Positions 1 through 6,129 of a DNA stretch of 9,792 bases are shown one piece after another (position 1 is the first letter of the stretch; every line of letters starts with the position of its first letter). Both the position numbers and the translations under genes were made by a program. The stretch lies in contig CANRHF010000068.1 of the NCBI GenBank assembly GCA_947630345.1, positions 1 to 9,792 of the forward strand, in the 5' to 3' direction. The notes under the pieces were generated by a model that searched no databases, was not told where the DNA came from, and saw nothing but the letters and a program-made list of their open reading frames with translations. Source of the stretch: an uncultured Oscillospiraceae bacterium (GTDB lineage: Bacteria; Bacillota; Clostridia; Oscillospirales; Oscillospiraceae).

Positions 1-10
1 CAAAAAACGC

Positions 11-39
11 TTGTTTTTTACAGAGATGTATGGTACAAT
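11..39 (+). promoter_or_regulatory. Putative sigma-A promoter of dnaA
   Basis: A TACAAT -10 hexamer lies at 34-39 (5/6 to TATAAT), preceded by TG at 31-32, which makes it an extended -10 element. A weak -35 (TTGTTT, 11-16, 3/6 to TTGACA) sits exactly 17 bp upstream. Transcription would begin near 45-47, about 60 nt before the dnaA start codon. This is the only convincing promoter-like sequence in the 106 bases ahead of dnaA. It is inferred from sequence match only. Confidence 0.6.
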
Positions 40-42
40 ATT

Positions 43-51
43 TGTGGAAAA
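43..51 (-). promoter_or_regulatory. DnaA box (TTTTCCACA on minus strand)
   Basis: The plus strand reads TGTGGAAAA, the reverse complement of TTTTCCACA, 8/9 to the consensus TTATCCACA. It lies directly downstream of the -10 hexamer, over the expected transcription start, so DnaA bound here could repress its own gene. The same variant 9-mer recurs four times in the dnaA-dnaN gap. Confidence 0.7.
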
Positions 52-55
52 ATGC

Positions 56-77
56 GCCCTTTTTCGGGGCTTTTTTT
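56..77 (+). other. Short hairpin plus T7 in the dnaA leader
   Basis: GCCC (56-59) can pair with GGGC (67-70) around a 7-nt loop and is followed by seven T (71-77). This has the outline of an intrinsic terminator but the stem is only 4 bp. It lies between the promoter and the dnaA ribosome binding site, so it may be a weak attenuator or chance. Low confidence that it functions. Confidence 0.25.
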
Positions 78-80
78 GCC

Positions 81-89
81 TATTCCACA
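81..89 (+). promoter_or_regulatory. Possible weak DnaA box
   Basis: TATTCCACA matches TTATCCACA at 7 of 9 positions and keeps the CCACA core. It lies 18 bp before the dnaA start codon, just upstream of the Shine-Dalgarno sequence GAAAGGAG (93-100). Confidence 0.4.
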
Positions 90-106
90 TCTGAAAGGAG
101 CCGACT

Positions 107-1420
107 ATGTATTCGTCCGCCTATGTTTGGGCCAAGGTCCTGAGCCATATGGAAGAGCGTCTGGGAGCCGTCACCGTTTCGGCCTGGTTCGACGACGCGG
201 AGGTGGTGGAGCTCAACGAGGAGCATTTGATTTTGTACTCCTCCTCGGACTTTCGCCGGGAGATCATCCGCCGCCGCTGTACCGAATACATCCAGGACGC
301 CCTCAAGGAGATTTTCAACTCCGACGCCAAGCTCATCGTCTACGGCGACGAGGAGCTGTCCGCCTTCAAGTCCAAGGGGAAGACCCTCACCGCCATGGAC
401 TTCAACCCCCAGTTTTCCTTCGACAATTTCGTGGTGGGCCCCTCCAACCGGTTTGCCCACGGCGCCGCCATGGCGGTGACCAACCATCCTGGGCAGGTCT
501 ACAACCCCCTGTTTATCTATGGCCCCGCCGGGGTGGGGAAGACCCATCTGCTCTACGCCATTGCCAACGGGGTCCGGCGCCAGAAGTCTGACGCCAACAT
601 CGTCTACATCAAGGGGGACGAATTTACCAACGAGCTGATCTCCGCCATCCGCAGCGGCAAAAACGTGGAGTTCCGCAGCAAATACCGGGAGGCGGATCTG
701 TTTCTCATCGACGATATTCAGTTTATCGCCGGCAAAGAGTCCACCCAGGAGGAGTTTTTCCACACCTTTAACAAACTTTATGAGGAGCACAAGCAAATCG
801 TCATGACCTCCGACCGGAAGCCCAGCGATATGCTGACCCTGGAAAACCGCTTAAAGACCCGGTTCGAGTGGGGTCTGCTGGCGGACATCCAGCCCCCGGA
901 CTACGAGACCCGGATGGCGATCCTGAAAAACAAGGCCAGCTCCTTAGGGCTACAGCTTTCCGACGACGTGTGCAACTACATCGCCATCAACGTCACCAAC
1001 AACGTCCGGCAGATTGAGGGCACGGTGAAAAAAATCCTGGCCTACCGGGACTTAAACGACATGCCTCTGGACCTGCCCAACATTTCCCGGGCCATTGACG
1101 ATATGTTCAAGAGCGAAGGCAGCGCTCTGCCCACCCCCAGCCTGATCATCAGCCAGGTATGCAAGTTCTACTCCATCGACGAGGCGGTGCTTCGGGGCAC
1201 CCTGAAAAACAAGGGCACCACCGAGGCCCGGCAGGTGGCCATCTATTTGATCCGGAAGCTGACCAATCTCAGCCTGCCGGACATCGGCAAGGAATTCTCC
1301 CGGGACCACTCCACCATCCTCTACGCCATCCGCAAGGTAGAGGTATCCCTGCAGAGCGGCAACGCCACCCTGCAAAATAACATCCGGGATATTACGGCCA
1401 ACATCAACTCCTGCCTGTGA
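107..1420 (+). CDS. dnaA: Chromosomal replication initiator protein DnaA
   Basis: DnaA is the AAA+ ATPase that binds DnaA boxes, forms a filament and melts the origin. The 437-aa product has domain I (about 1-80, with the typical SAWFDD segment at 25-30), a very short linker in place of domain II (about 80-98), the AAA+ core, and domain IV. Visible motifs are Walker A GPAGVGKTH (139-147), Walker B LFLIDDIQ (198-205), sensor I at VMTSDRKP (232-239), the box VII arginine finger in TRFEWGL (R252), and sensor II arginine R301 in NNVRQIEG. Domain IV carries the recognition signature SRDHSTILYAI (398-408). The ATG at 107 has GAAAGGAG (93-100) six bases upstream. A DnaA box over the likely promoter suggests autoregulation. 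The gene is complete and lies next to the origin it acts on. Confidence 0.98.
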   Translation: MYSSAYVWAKVLSHMEERLGAVTVSAWFDDAEVVELNEEHLILYSSSDFRREIIRRRCTEYIQDALKEIFNSDAKLIVYGDEELSAFKSKGKTLTAMDFNPQFSFDNFVVGPSNRFAHGAAMAVTNHPGQVYNPLFIYGPAGVGKTHLLYAIANGVRRQKSDANIVYIKGDEFTNELISAIRSGKNVEFRSKYREADLFLIDDIQFIAGKESTQEEFFHTFNKLYEEHKQIVMTSDRKPSDMLTLENRLKTRFEWGLLADIQPPDYETRMAILKNKASSLGLQLSDDVCNYIAINVTNNVRQIEGTVKKILAYRDLNDMPLDLPNISRAIDDMFKSEGSALPTPSLIISQVCKFYSIDEAVLRGTLKNKGTTEARQVAIYLIRKLTNLSLPDIGKEFSRDHSTILYAIRKVEVSLQSGNATLQNNIRDITANINSCL

Positions 1421-1430
1421 GTAAAAACGC

Positions 1431-1471
1431 TTCCACAGCTTTTCCTTTTGTGGAAAAAACAAGCTGTGGAA
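1431..1471. repeat. 11-bp perfect inverted repeat made from DnaA-box cores
   Basis: TTCCACAGCTT (1431-1441) and AAGCTGTGGAA (1461-1471) are exact reverse complements separated by 19 bases, and another DnaA box (1449-1457) lies in the spacer. The left arm includes a degenerate box (GCTTCCACA, 1429-1437, 6/9) and the right arm contains the box at 1465. No T-run follows, so it is more likely an arrangement of opposed protein sites than a terminator. Confidence 0.6.
1449..1457 (-). promoter_or_regulatory. DnaA box (TTTTCCACA on minus strand)
   Basis: TGTGGAAAA on the plus strand, 8/9 to the consensus box. It starts 16 bp before the next box in the same orientation. Confidence 0.75.
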
Positions 1472-1473
1472 AA
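1465..1473 (-). promoter_or_regulatory. DnaA box (TTTTCCACA on minus strand)
   Basis: TGTGGAAAA on the plus strand, identical to the boxes at 43, 1449 and 1535. It lies in the right arm of the inverted repeat 1431-1471. Confidence 0.75.
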
Positions 1474-1502
1474 GCAAGCGCAAAAATTACGGATCTTTTG
1501 CC

Positions 1503-1511
1503 TGTTGAAAA
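1503..1511 (-). promoter_or_regulatory. Degenerate DnaA box candidate
   Basis: TGTTGAAAA differs by one base from the local TGTGGAAAA motif, but the changed base is in the CCACA core, so binding would be weak. It is listed because of its position and orientation within the cluster. Confidence 0.3.
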
Positions 1512-1534
1512 CCTGGATGCTGACTTTCTTTTCC

Positions 1535-1543
1535 TGTGGAAAA
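1535..1543 (-). promoter_or_regulatory. DnaA box (TTTTCCACA on minus strand)
   Basis: TGTGGAAAA on the plus strand, the third exact copy in this gap in the same orientation. Confidence 0.75.
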
Positions 1544-1574
1544 AAAGGCCTTGAAAGCGCTGTACTTTTCCCGG

Positions 1575-1583
1575 TTTTCCACA
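1575..1583 (+). promoter_or_regulatory. DnaA box next to the unwinding element
   Basis: TTTTCCACA on the plus strand is the only full box in this gap in forward orientation, and the closest to the AT-rich tract. The first CTA triplet begins 10 bases downstream. That placement fits the box that anchors the DnaA filament before it moves onto the trio strand. Confidence 0.75.
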
Positions 1584-1593
1584 TAACTTTTCC

Positions 1594-1650
1594 CTACTAA
1601 GGCTATTACTTCCTTAACTTATGATAAATATATATATCTATTTTATTTTA
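1594..1650. other. DnaA-trio-like triplets and AT-rich unwinding element
   Basis: In one register the plus strand reads CTA CTA AGG CTA TTA CTT (1594-1611), so the complementary strand read 3' to 5' is GAT GAT TCC GAT AAT GAA. DnaA trios are 3'-(G/A)AT-5' repeats, so four of six triplets match. An AT-rich stretch to about 1650, including a nearly pure AT run from 1624, follows and would be the DNA unwinding element. Confidence 0.65.
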
Positions 1651-1669
1651 CAGAAAGAGGGATTCCAAG

Positions 1670-2782
1670 ATGCAATTTACCTGTGAAAAAAGCGCCCTGT
1701 CTCTGGCCTTCAGCGTAGCCGGAAGAACCGTCGCCCAGAAAAGTGCCCTGACCGCTCTGGAGGGGATCCTCTGCCGGGCGGGAAATAAAGAACTGCGTTT
1801 CACCGGCTTTAACATGGAAACCGCTATCACCTATGCCGTGGAGGCGGAGGTGGATCGGGAGGGCTCCTGCATTCTCCCGGCCCGGCTCTTTGGAGATATC
1901 GTCCGCCGCCTGCCGGAGGGACCGGTGACGGTAGCCGTAGACAATCAATTTAAAGTCTCCATCAAGGGCGGCTACGCCGCCTTCCAGATCTCGGCCCAGT
2001 CATCCGAGGACTACCCGGAGCTGCCCGACGTGGGGGAGGGCCGGGGGGTCCGCATCCCCCAGGGCGCCATGAAGGAGCTGATCAACGGCACCATCTTCGC
2101 CGTGTCCGACAATCAGAGCAGGCCGGTCCACACCGGCGTGAAATTCGAGGTGGAGCCGGACGCGGTCTCCGCCATCGCCGTGGACGGCTTCCGGCTGGCC
2201 CGGCGGCGCTACGCTACCGAGAGCTCCCTGGACCGGCGGATGAGCTTTGTGGTCCCCGCCCAGGGCCTGCGGGAGGTGGAGAAAATCCTCCAGGATTCCG
2301 AGGAGGAGCTGACCTTCCAGCCCGGGCAGAAGCACATTCTCTTCCAAATCGGCAGCGCCACCCTGATCTGCCGGCTGCTGGAAGGGGAATTTCTGGACTG
2401 GCGGCGGGTAGTCCCGGCGGAGAGCCCCATCAAGCTCACCGCCAACATCGCCGACCTGACCGCCTCCATTGAGCGGGTGGGGCTCATTGTGTCGGAAAAG
2501 TATAAAAGCCCGGTGCGCTGCCTGTTTTCCAACCAGGAGGTGTACTTCAAGACCAACACCGCCATCGGCGCGGCGGAGGACCAGTGCGCCATTGCCGGAG
2601 ACGGCAAGGAGCTGGAGATCGGCTTCAACGGCAGCTACCTGACCGACGCCCTCCGGGCGGCCCCCGGGGAGGAGGTCATGCTGGAGCTGACCAACGGCGT
2701 CAGTCCCATGGTGCTGACCCCCGTGGAGGGCAAGTACGACTTTTCCTATATGATCCTGCCGGTGCGGCTGCGCAATTCCTGA
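1670..2782 (+). CDS. dnaN: DNA polymerase III beta sliding clamp
   Basis: DnaN forms the ring-shaped dimer that tethers the replicative polymerase and many repair proteins to DNA. The 370-aa length is normal for the family. Visible family features are the AVDGFRLARR segment (170-179; usually ATDGxRLA), RLLEGEFLDWRRVVP (235-249; usually of the form GxFPxYxxVIP, so the Pro and Tyr are replaced by Leu and Trp), and the C-terminal YMILPVRL (360-367), part of the peptide-binding pocket region. The ATG at 1670 has a Shine-Dalgarno-like AAGAGGGA seven bases upstream (1655-1662). It follows oriC and is separated from yaaA by 22 bp, the standard order in Firmicutes. No frameshift or truncation is seen. 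Confidence 0.97.
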   Translation: MQFTCEKSALSLAFSVAGRTVAQKSALTALEGILCRAGNKELRFTGFNMETAITYAVEAEVDREGSCILPARLFGDIVRRLPEGPVTVAVDNQFKVSIKGGYAAFQISAQSSEDYPELPDVGEGRGVRIPQGAMKELINGTIFAVSDNQSRPVHTGVKFEVEPDAVSAIAVDGFRLARRRYATESSLDRRMSFVVPAQGLREVEKILQDSEEELTFQPGQKHILFQIGSATLICRLLEGEFLDWRRVVPAESPIKLTANIADLTASIERVGLIVSEKYKSPVRCLFSNQEVYFKTNTAIGAAEDQCAIAGDGKELEIGFNGSYLTDALRAAPGEEVMLELTNGVSPMVLTPVEGKYDFSYMILPVRLRNS

Positions 2783-2804
2783 GTAAACCCAAAGGAGGGG
2801 CCCC

Positions 2805-3062
2805 ATGAAAGTAATCGTCAAGAAAAAACGGCCCGGCGGGGAGATCGAGATCCCCATTTCCACCGAATATATCAAGCTGGACGCCGCCTTGAAGCTCTGC
2901 GGCGCGGCCCCCACCGGCGGCGCCGCCAAATACGAGATCCAGGAAGGCGGCGTGCTGGTCAACGGGCTGGTCTGCACCATGCGGGGCAAGAAGCTCTATC
3001 CCGGGGACAGCCTGGTGTTTTTGGACCAGCGCTACCGAATCTGCCGGAATGCGGCTGAATAG
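2805..3062 (+). CDS. yaaA: S4-domain RNA-binding protein YaaA
   Basis: This 85-aa protein matches the small S4-domain family found between dnaN and recF in Firmicutes (YaaA, also called RlbA in B. subtilis, linked to ribosome maturation). The S4 core is visible: KLDAALKLCGAAPTGGAAK (24-42), the turn GGVLVNG (48-54), then RGKKLYPGD (60-68), matching the B. subtilis pattern RGRKLYVGD. The N-terminus is longer and more basic (VKKKRPGGE) than the 71-aa B. subtilis protein. AAGGAGG (2792-2798) lies six bases before the ATG. The gene's end overlaps the start of recF by 14 bp. The molecular target cannot be told from sequence. Confidence 0.92.
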   Translation: MKVIVKKKRPGGEIEIPISTEYIKLDAALKLCGAAPTGGAAKYEIQEGGVLVNGLVCTMRGKKLYPGDSLVFLDQRYRICRNAAE

Positions 3063-4167
3063 TCTGACCCTCCGGAATTTCCGGAACTACCGGGAATCCG
3101 CCCTGACCTTTTCCCCGGGGGTGAATCTGATCCTGGGGGACAACGCCCAGGGAAAGACCAATCTTTTAGAGGCCATCGCCTTTTTGGGCTCGGGAAAGAG
3201 CTTTCGGACCCAGAAGGGGGCGGAGCTGATCCGCTTTGACCAGGAATTCGGGGAATTGGAGGGCAGCGTCTTCTCCCAGGAGCGGGCGCAGAGCCTGCGC
3301 TGGATTCTTTTCCCTGGAAACCGGCCCCGGCAGTGCTTCCGAAACGGGGCCAAAAAAAAGTCCGCCGCCGATCTGGCGGGGGTGCTGCAAACGGTGCTGT
3401 TCTGCCCCGAGGATCTGATGGTGCTGCGGGCCGGCGCCGCGGCCAGGCGGCGGCTGGGGGACGGGGCGCTGTGTCAGCTCCGACCCAACTATGAGGCGGC
3501 GCTTTCCGAATACGGTCGCATTTTGGAGCGGAAAAGCCGGATTTTAAAGGACCGGTTTGAAACGCCCGCCCTTTTGGACCTGCTCCCAGAGTACGACGCC
3601 CAGCTGTGCCGGGTGGGGGCGCTGCTGATCGCCTACCGGGCTCGGTTTTACGATTCCCTGGGAAAAGCCGCCGGGGCATACCACGGCCATTTTTCCGGCG
3701 GAGGGGAGGACTTCCGCCTGGAATATAAGACCGTCTCCACCGTCAAGGATCCCTTCGCCCCGGTAAGCGTCCTGGAAGGGCAGATTCGGGCGCATCTGGA
3801 GTCCCACCGCCGGGGGGAGCTGGAATCGGCCCAGTGTCTCACCGGCCCACACCGGGACGATTTTGAGGTGTCCCTCTCCGGGCGGAATTTGAAGCAGTTC
3901 GGCTCCCAGGGCCAGGTGCGCACCGCCGCCATCAGCCTGAAGCTGGCCCAGCGGGAGCTGATGGGCAAAGCCAGCGGGGAGACGCCGGTTTTATTATTGG
4001 ACGACGTGCTGTCCGAGCTGGACCCCGGGCGGCAGGATTTTGTACTCAATCAAATTTCCGGCGGCCAGGTGTTCATCACCTGCTGCGAGCCGGGGCGGTT
4101 CTCCAAATTGGGAAAAACCGTGTTGATCAAGGGCGGCCAGGCCGTGGATGGCCCGGAGCCCGGGTAG
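3049..4167 (+). CDS. recF: DNA replication/repair protein RecF
   Basis: RecF is an SMC-like ABC ATPase that, with RecO and RecR, loads RecA at single-stranded gaps. The 372-aa product has the N-terminal LRNFRNY motif, Walker A GDNAQGKTN (30-38), TGPHRDD (265-271), the ABC signature FGSQGQVRT (284-292) and Walker B VLLLDDVLSELD (314-325). The normally conserved RR-x-FLD motif reads RRRLGD here (133-138). The ATG lies inside the last codons of yaaA and no good Shine-Dalgarno precedes it, so translation is probably coupled to yaaA. gyrB starts 18 bp after the stop, without the remB gene that often sits between them. Confidence 0.96.
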   Translation: MRLNSLTLRNFRNYRESALTFSPGVNLILGDNAQGKTNLLEAIAFLGSGKSFRTQKGAELIRFDQEFGELEGSVFSQERAQSLRWILFPGNRPRQCFRNGAKKKSAADLAGVLQTVLFCPEDLMVLRAGAAARRRLGDGALCQLRPNYEAALSEYGRILERKSRILKDRFETPALLDLLPEYDAQLCRVGALLIAYRARFYDSLGKAAGAYHGHFSGGGEDFRLEYKTVSTVKDPFAPVSVLEGQIRAHLESHRRGELESAQCLTGPHRDDFEVSLSGRNLKQFGSQGQVRTAAISLKLAQRELMGKASGETPVLLLDDVLSELDPGRQDFVLNQISGGQVFITCCEPGRFSKLGKTVLIKGGQAVDGPEPG

Positions 4168-4185
4168 CATTGTAAGGAGGAATTT

Positions 4186-6117
4186 ATGTCTGACCAGGAA
4201 AAAAACGCTCTGGAAGCCTACGACGGTTCCCAGATCCAGGTTTTGGAGGGGCTGGAGGCGGTCCGGAAGCGCCCGGGCATGTATATCGGCTCCACCTCCG
4301 CCTCGGGACTGCACCATCTGGTCTATGAGATCGTGGACAACGCCATCGACGAGGCTTTGGCGGGGTTCTGCAAGCACATCACCGTGACCATCAATCCGGG
4401 CAACTCCATCACCGTCACCGACGACGGCCGGGGCATCCCCGTGGACATTCAGCCCCAGACCGGAAGGCCGGCTCTGGAAGTGGTGTACACCGTACTCCAC
4501 GCCGGCGGCAAATTCGGCGGTGGGGGATATAAGGTCTCCGGCGGTCTCCACGGCGTGGGCGCTTCGGTCGTCAACGCCCTGTCCGAATGGCTCCAGGTCC
4601 GGGTCCACAAAAACGGCCAGATTTACCAGATGCGCTTCTCCCGGGGAGACATCACCCAGGAAATGACCGTGGTGGGCAAAACCGACCACACCGGCACGGA
4701 GGTCACCTTCCAGCCGGATCCGGAGATGTTCGACACCCTGGAATACGACTATGAAGTTCTCCGCACCCGGATGCGGGAGGAGGCGTTTCTGAACGCGGGG
4801 CTCACCATTACCATCACCGACCGCCGGGAGGAGGAGCCGGTGAGCCACACCATGTGCTACGAGGGCGGAATCCGGGAGTTTGCCGCCTGGTGGAACCGGA
4901 ACAAGACCCCCCTCCATGACGACGTGATCTACATGAGCGGAAGCAAGGGCGACGCCTCCGCCGAAATCGCCATCCAGTACAATGACGGCTATAACGAGCT
5001 GATCCAGAGCTTCGCCAACGACGTGCACACCCCCGAGGGCGGCATGCACGAGACGGGCTTCAAGGCGGCGCTGACCCGGGTGCTCAACGCCTACGGCGTG
5101 AAGTACGGGATCATTAAGGGGGAGGACAAGGTCTCCGGCGAGGACTGCCGGGAGGGCATCACCGCCATCATTTCGGTGAAGCTCACCGACGCCCAGTTCG
5201 AGGGCCAGACCAAGGCCAAGCTGGGCAACGCCTATATTCGGACATTGGTTGATTCCATCGTCAACGACCAGCTCTCCACCTATTTGGAGGAGAATCCCCA
5301 GACCGCCAAAATTCTCCTGGACAAGGCCATGACCGCCAACCGGGCCCGGGAGGCCGCCCGGAAGGCCCGGGACTCCATCCGCCGGAAGACGGCCCTGGGC
5401 GGCGCCGCCATGCCCGACAAGCTCCGGGACTGCAACGAGTCGGACCCCTCCCTGACGGAGATCTACATCGTGGAGGGCGACTCCGCCGGCGGCTCCGCCA
5501 CCCAGGGGCGGGATTCTCGGTTCCAGGCCATTCTGCCCCTGTGGGGCAAGATGCTCAACGTGGAGAAGGCCCGGGAGGACAAGGTCATTGGCAACGACAA
5601 GCTCCAGCCCGTGATCACCGCCCTGGGGGCGGGAATCGGGGAGGACTTCGATTTAAACAAGCTGCGTTACCACAAGGTGGTCATTATGGCGGACGCCGAT
5701 GTGGACGGCAGCCACATTCGGACCCTGCTTCTGACCTTCTTCTTCCGGTTCATGCGGCCCCTGATCGAAAACGGCTACGTCTACGCCGCCATGCCGCCCC
5801 TATTCAAACTGGTCCGGGGCAAGACCACCAGATACGCCTTCTCCGAGCCGGAGCGGGATAAAATTTCCGCCGAGCTCCGGGGAGACAACGCCAACGCCAA
5901 GGTGGACATCAGCCGAAATAAGGGCCTGGGCGAGATGGACCCCCACGAGCTGTGGGAGACCACCATGGACCCGGAGAGAAGGACCCTAAAGCGGATCACC
6001 CTGGACGACGCCAGCCGGGCCGACGAGATCTTCACCCTCCTGATGGGGGAGAAGGTGGAGCCCCGGCGGGAGTATATCGAGGTCAACGCCAGAAAAGCCC
6101 AGAATCTGGACTACTAA
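4186..6117 (+). CDS. gyrB: DNA gyrase subunit B
   Basis: GyrB supplies ATP hydrolysis and the TOPRIM metal site of the A2B2 gyrase that introduces negative supercoils. The 643-aa product is the compact Gram-positive form, lacking the insertion found in the 804-aa E. coli protein. The GHKL ATPase domain shows E48 and N52 (VYEIVDNAIDEA), D79 in TDDGRGIP, and GGLHGVGASVVNALS (119-133). The TOPRIM domain shows EGDSAGGSA with E430, and DADVDGSH with D503, D505 and D507. PLWGKMLNVEKA (451-462) has Trp453 where E. coli has Lys447 and many Gram-positives have Arg. The ATG has AAGGAGG five bases upstream (4174-4180). gyrA follows after 12 bp, so both subunits are probably made from one message. Confidence 0.98.
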   Translation: MSDQEKNALEAYDGSQIQVLEGLEAVRKRPGMYIGSTSASGLHHLVYEIVDNAIDEALAGFCKHITVTINPGNSITVTDDGRGIPVDIQPQTGRPALEVVYTVLHAGGKFGGGGYKVSGGLHGVGASVVNALSEWLQVRVHKNGQIYQMRFSRGDITQEMTVVGKTDHTGTEVTFQPDPEMFDTLEYDYEVLRTRMREEAFLNAGLTITITDRREEEPVSHTMCYEGGIREFAAWWNRNKTPLHDDVIYMSGSKGDASAEIAIQYNDGYNELIQSFANDVHTPEGGMHETGFKAALTRVLNAYGVKYGIIKGEDKVSGEDCREGITAIISVKLTDAQFEGQTKAKLGNAYIRTLVDSIVNDQLSTYLEENPQTAKILLDKAMTANRAREAARKARDSIRRKTALGGAAMPDKLRDCNESDPSLTEIYIVEGDSAGGSATQGRDSRFQAILPLWGKMLNVEKAREDKVIGNDKLQPVITALGAGIGEDFDLNKLRYHKVVIMADADVDGSHIRTLLLTFFFRFMRPLIENGYVYAAMPPLFKLVRGKTTRYAFSEPERDKISAELRGDNANAKVDISRNKGLGEMDPHELWETTMDPERRTLKRITLDDASRADEIFTLLMGEKVEPRREYIEVNARKAQNLDY

Positions 6118-6129
6118 GGAGGTTTTCCT

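Larger units (their letters stand above)
1421..1669. other. Core replication origin (oriC) in the dnaA-dnaN gap
   Basis: This non-coding gap is much richer in A+T than the flanking genes. It contains three copies of TGTGGAAAA (1449, 1465, 1535), one inverted copy TTTTCCACA (1575-1583), weaker boxes at 1429 and 1503, a run of CTA/TTA triplets (1594-1611) and an AT-only tract around 1624-1650. Boxes, then triplets, then an AT-rich unwinding element downstream of dnaA is the known layout of the Bacillus subtilis unwinding origin. I found no convincing separate dnaN promoter: TATGAT at 1620-1625 resembles a -10 but lacks a -35 match. Confidence 0.85.

Noticed and set aside
1431..1475. Terminator for dnaA
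   Set aside because: The inverted repeat is not followed by a T-run on the plus strand and its arms are DnaA-box cores.
1597..1625. Promoter for dnaN using TATGAT (1620-1625)
   Set aside because: No hexamer near 17 bp upstream resembles TTGACA, and chance -10 matches are common in an AT tract.
2000..2989. Antisense open frame (329 codons) opposite dnaN and yaaA
   Set aside because: Repeated G, V, H and L composition, no motif, and no promoter or RBS; a shadow of dnaN codon use.
3994..5049. Antisense open frame (351 codons) opposite recF end and gyrB
   Set aside because: No recognisable domain, and the opposite strand encodes a textbook GyrB. Such frames are expected in GC-rich genes.
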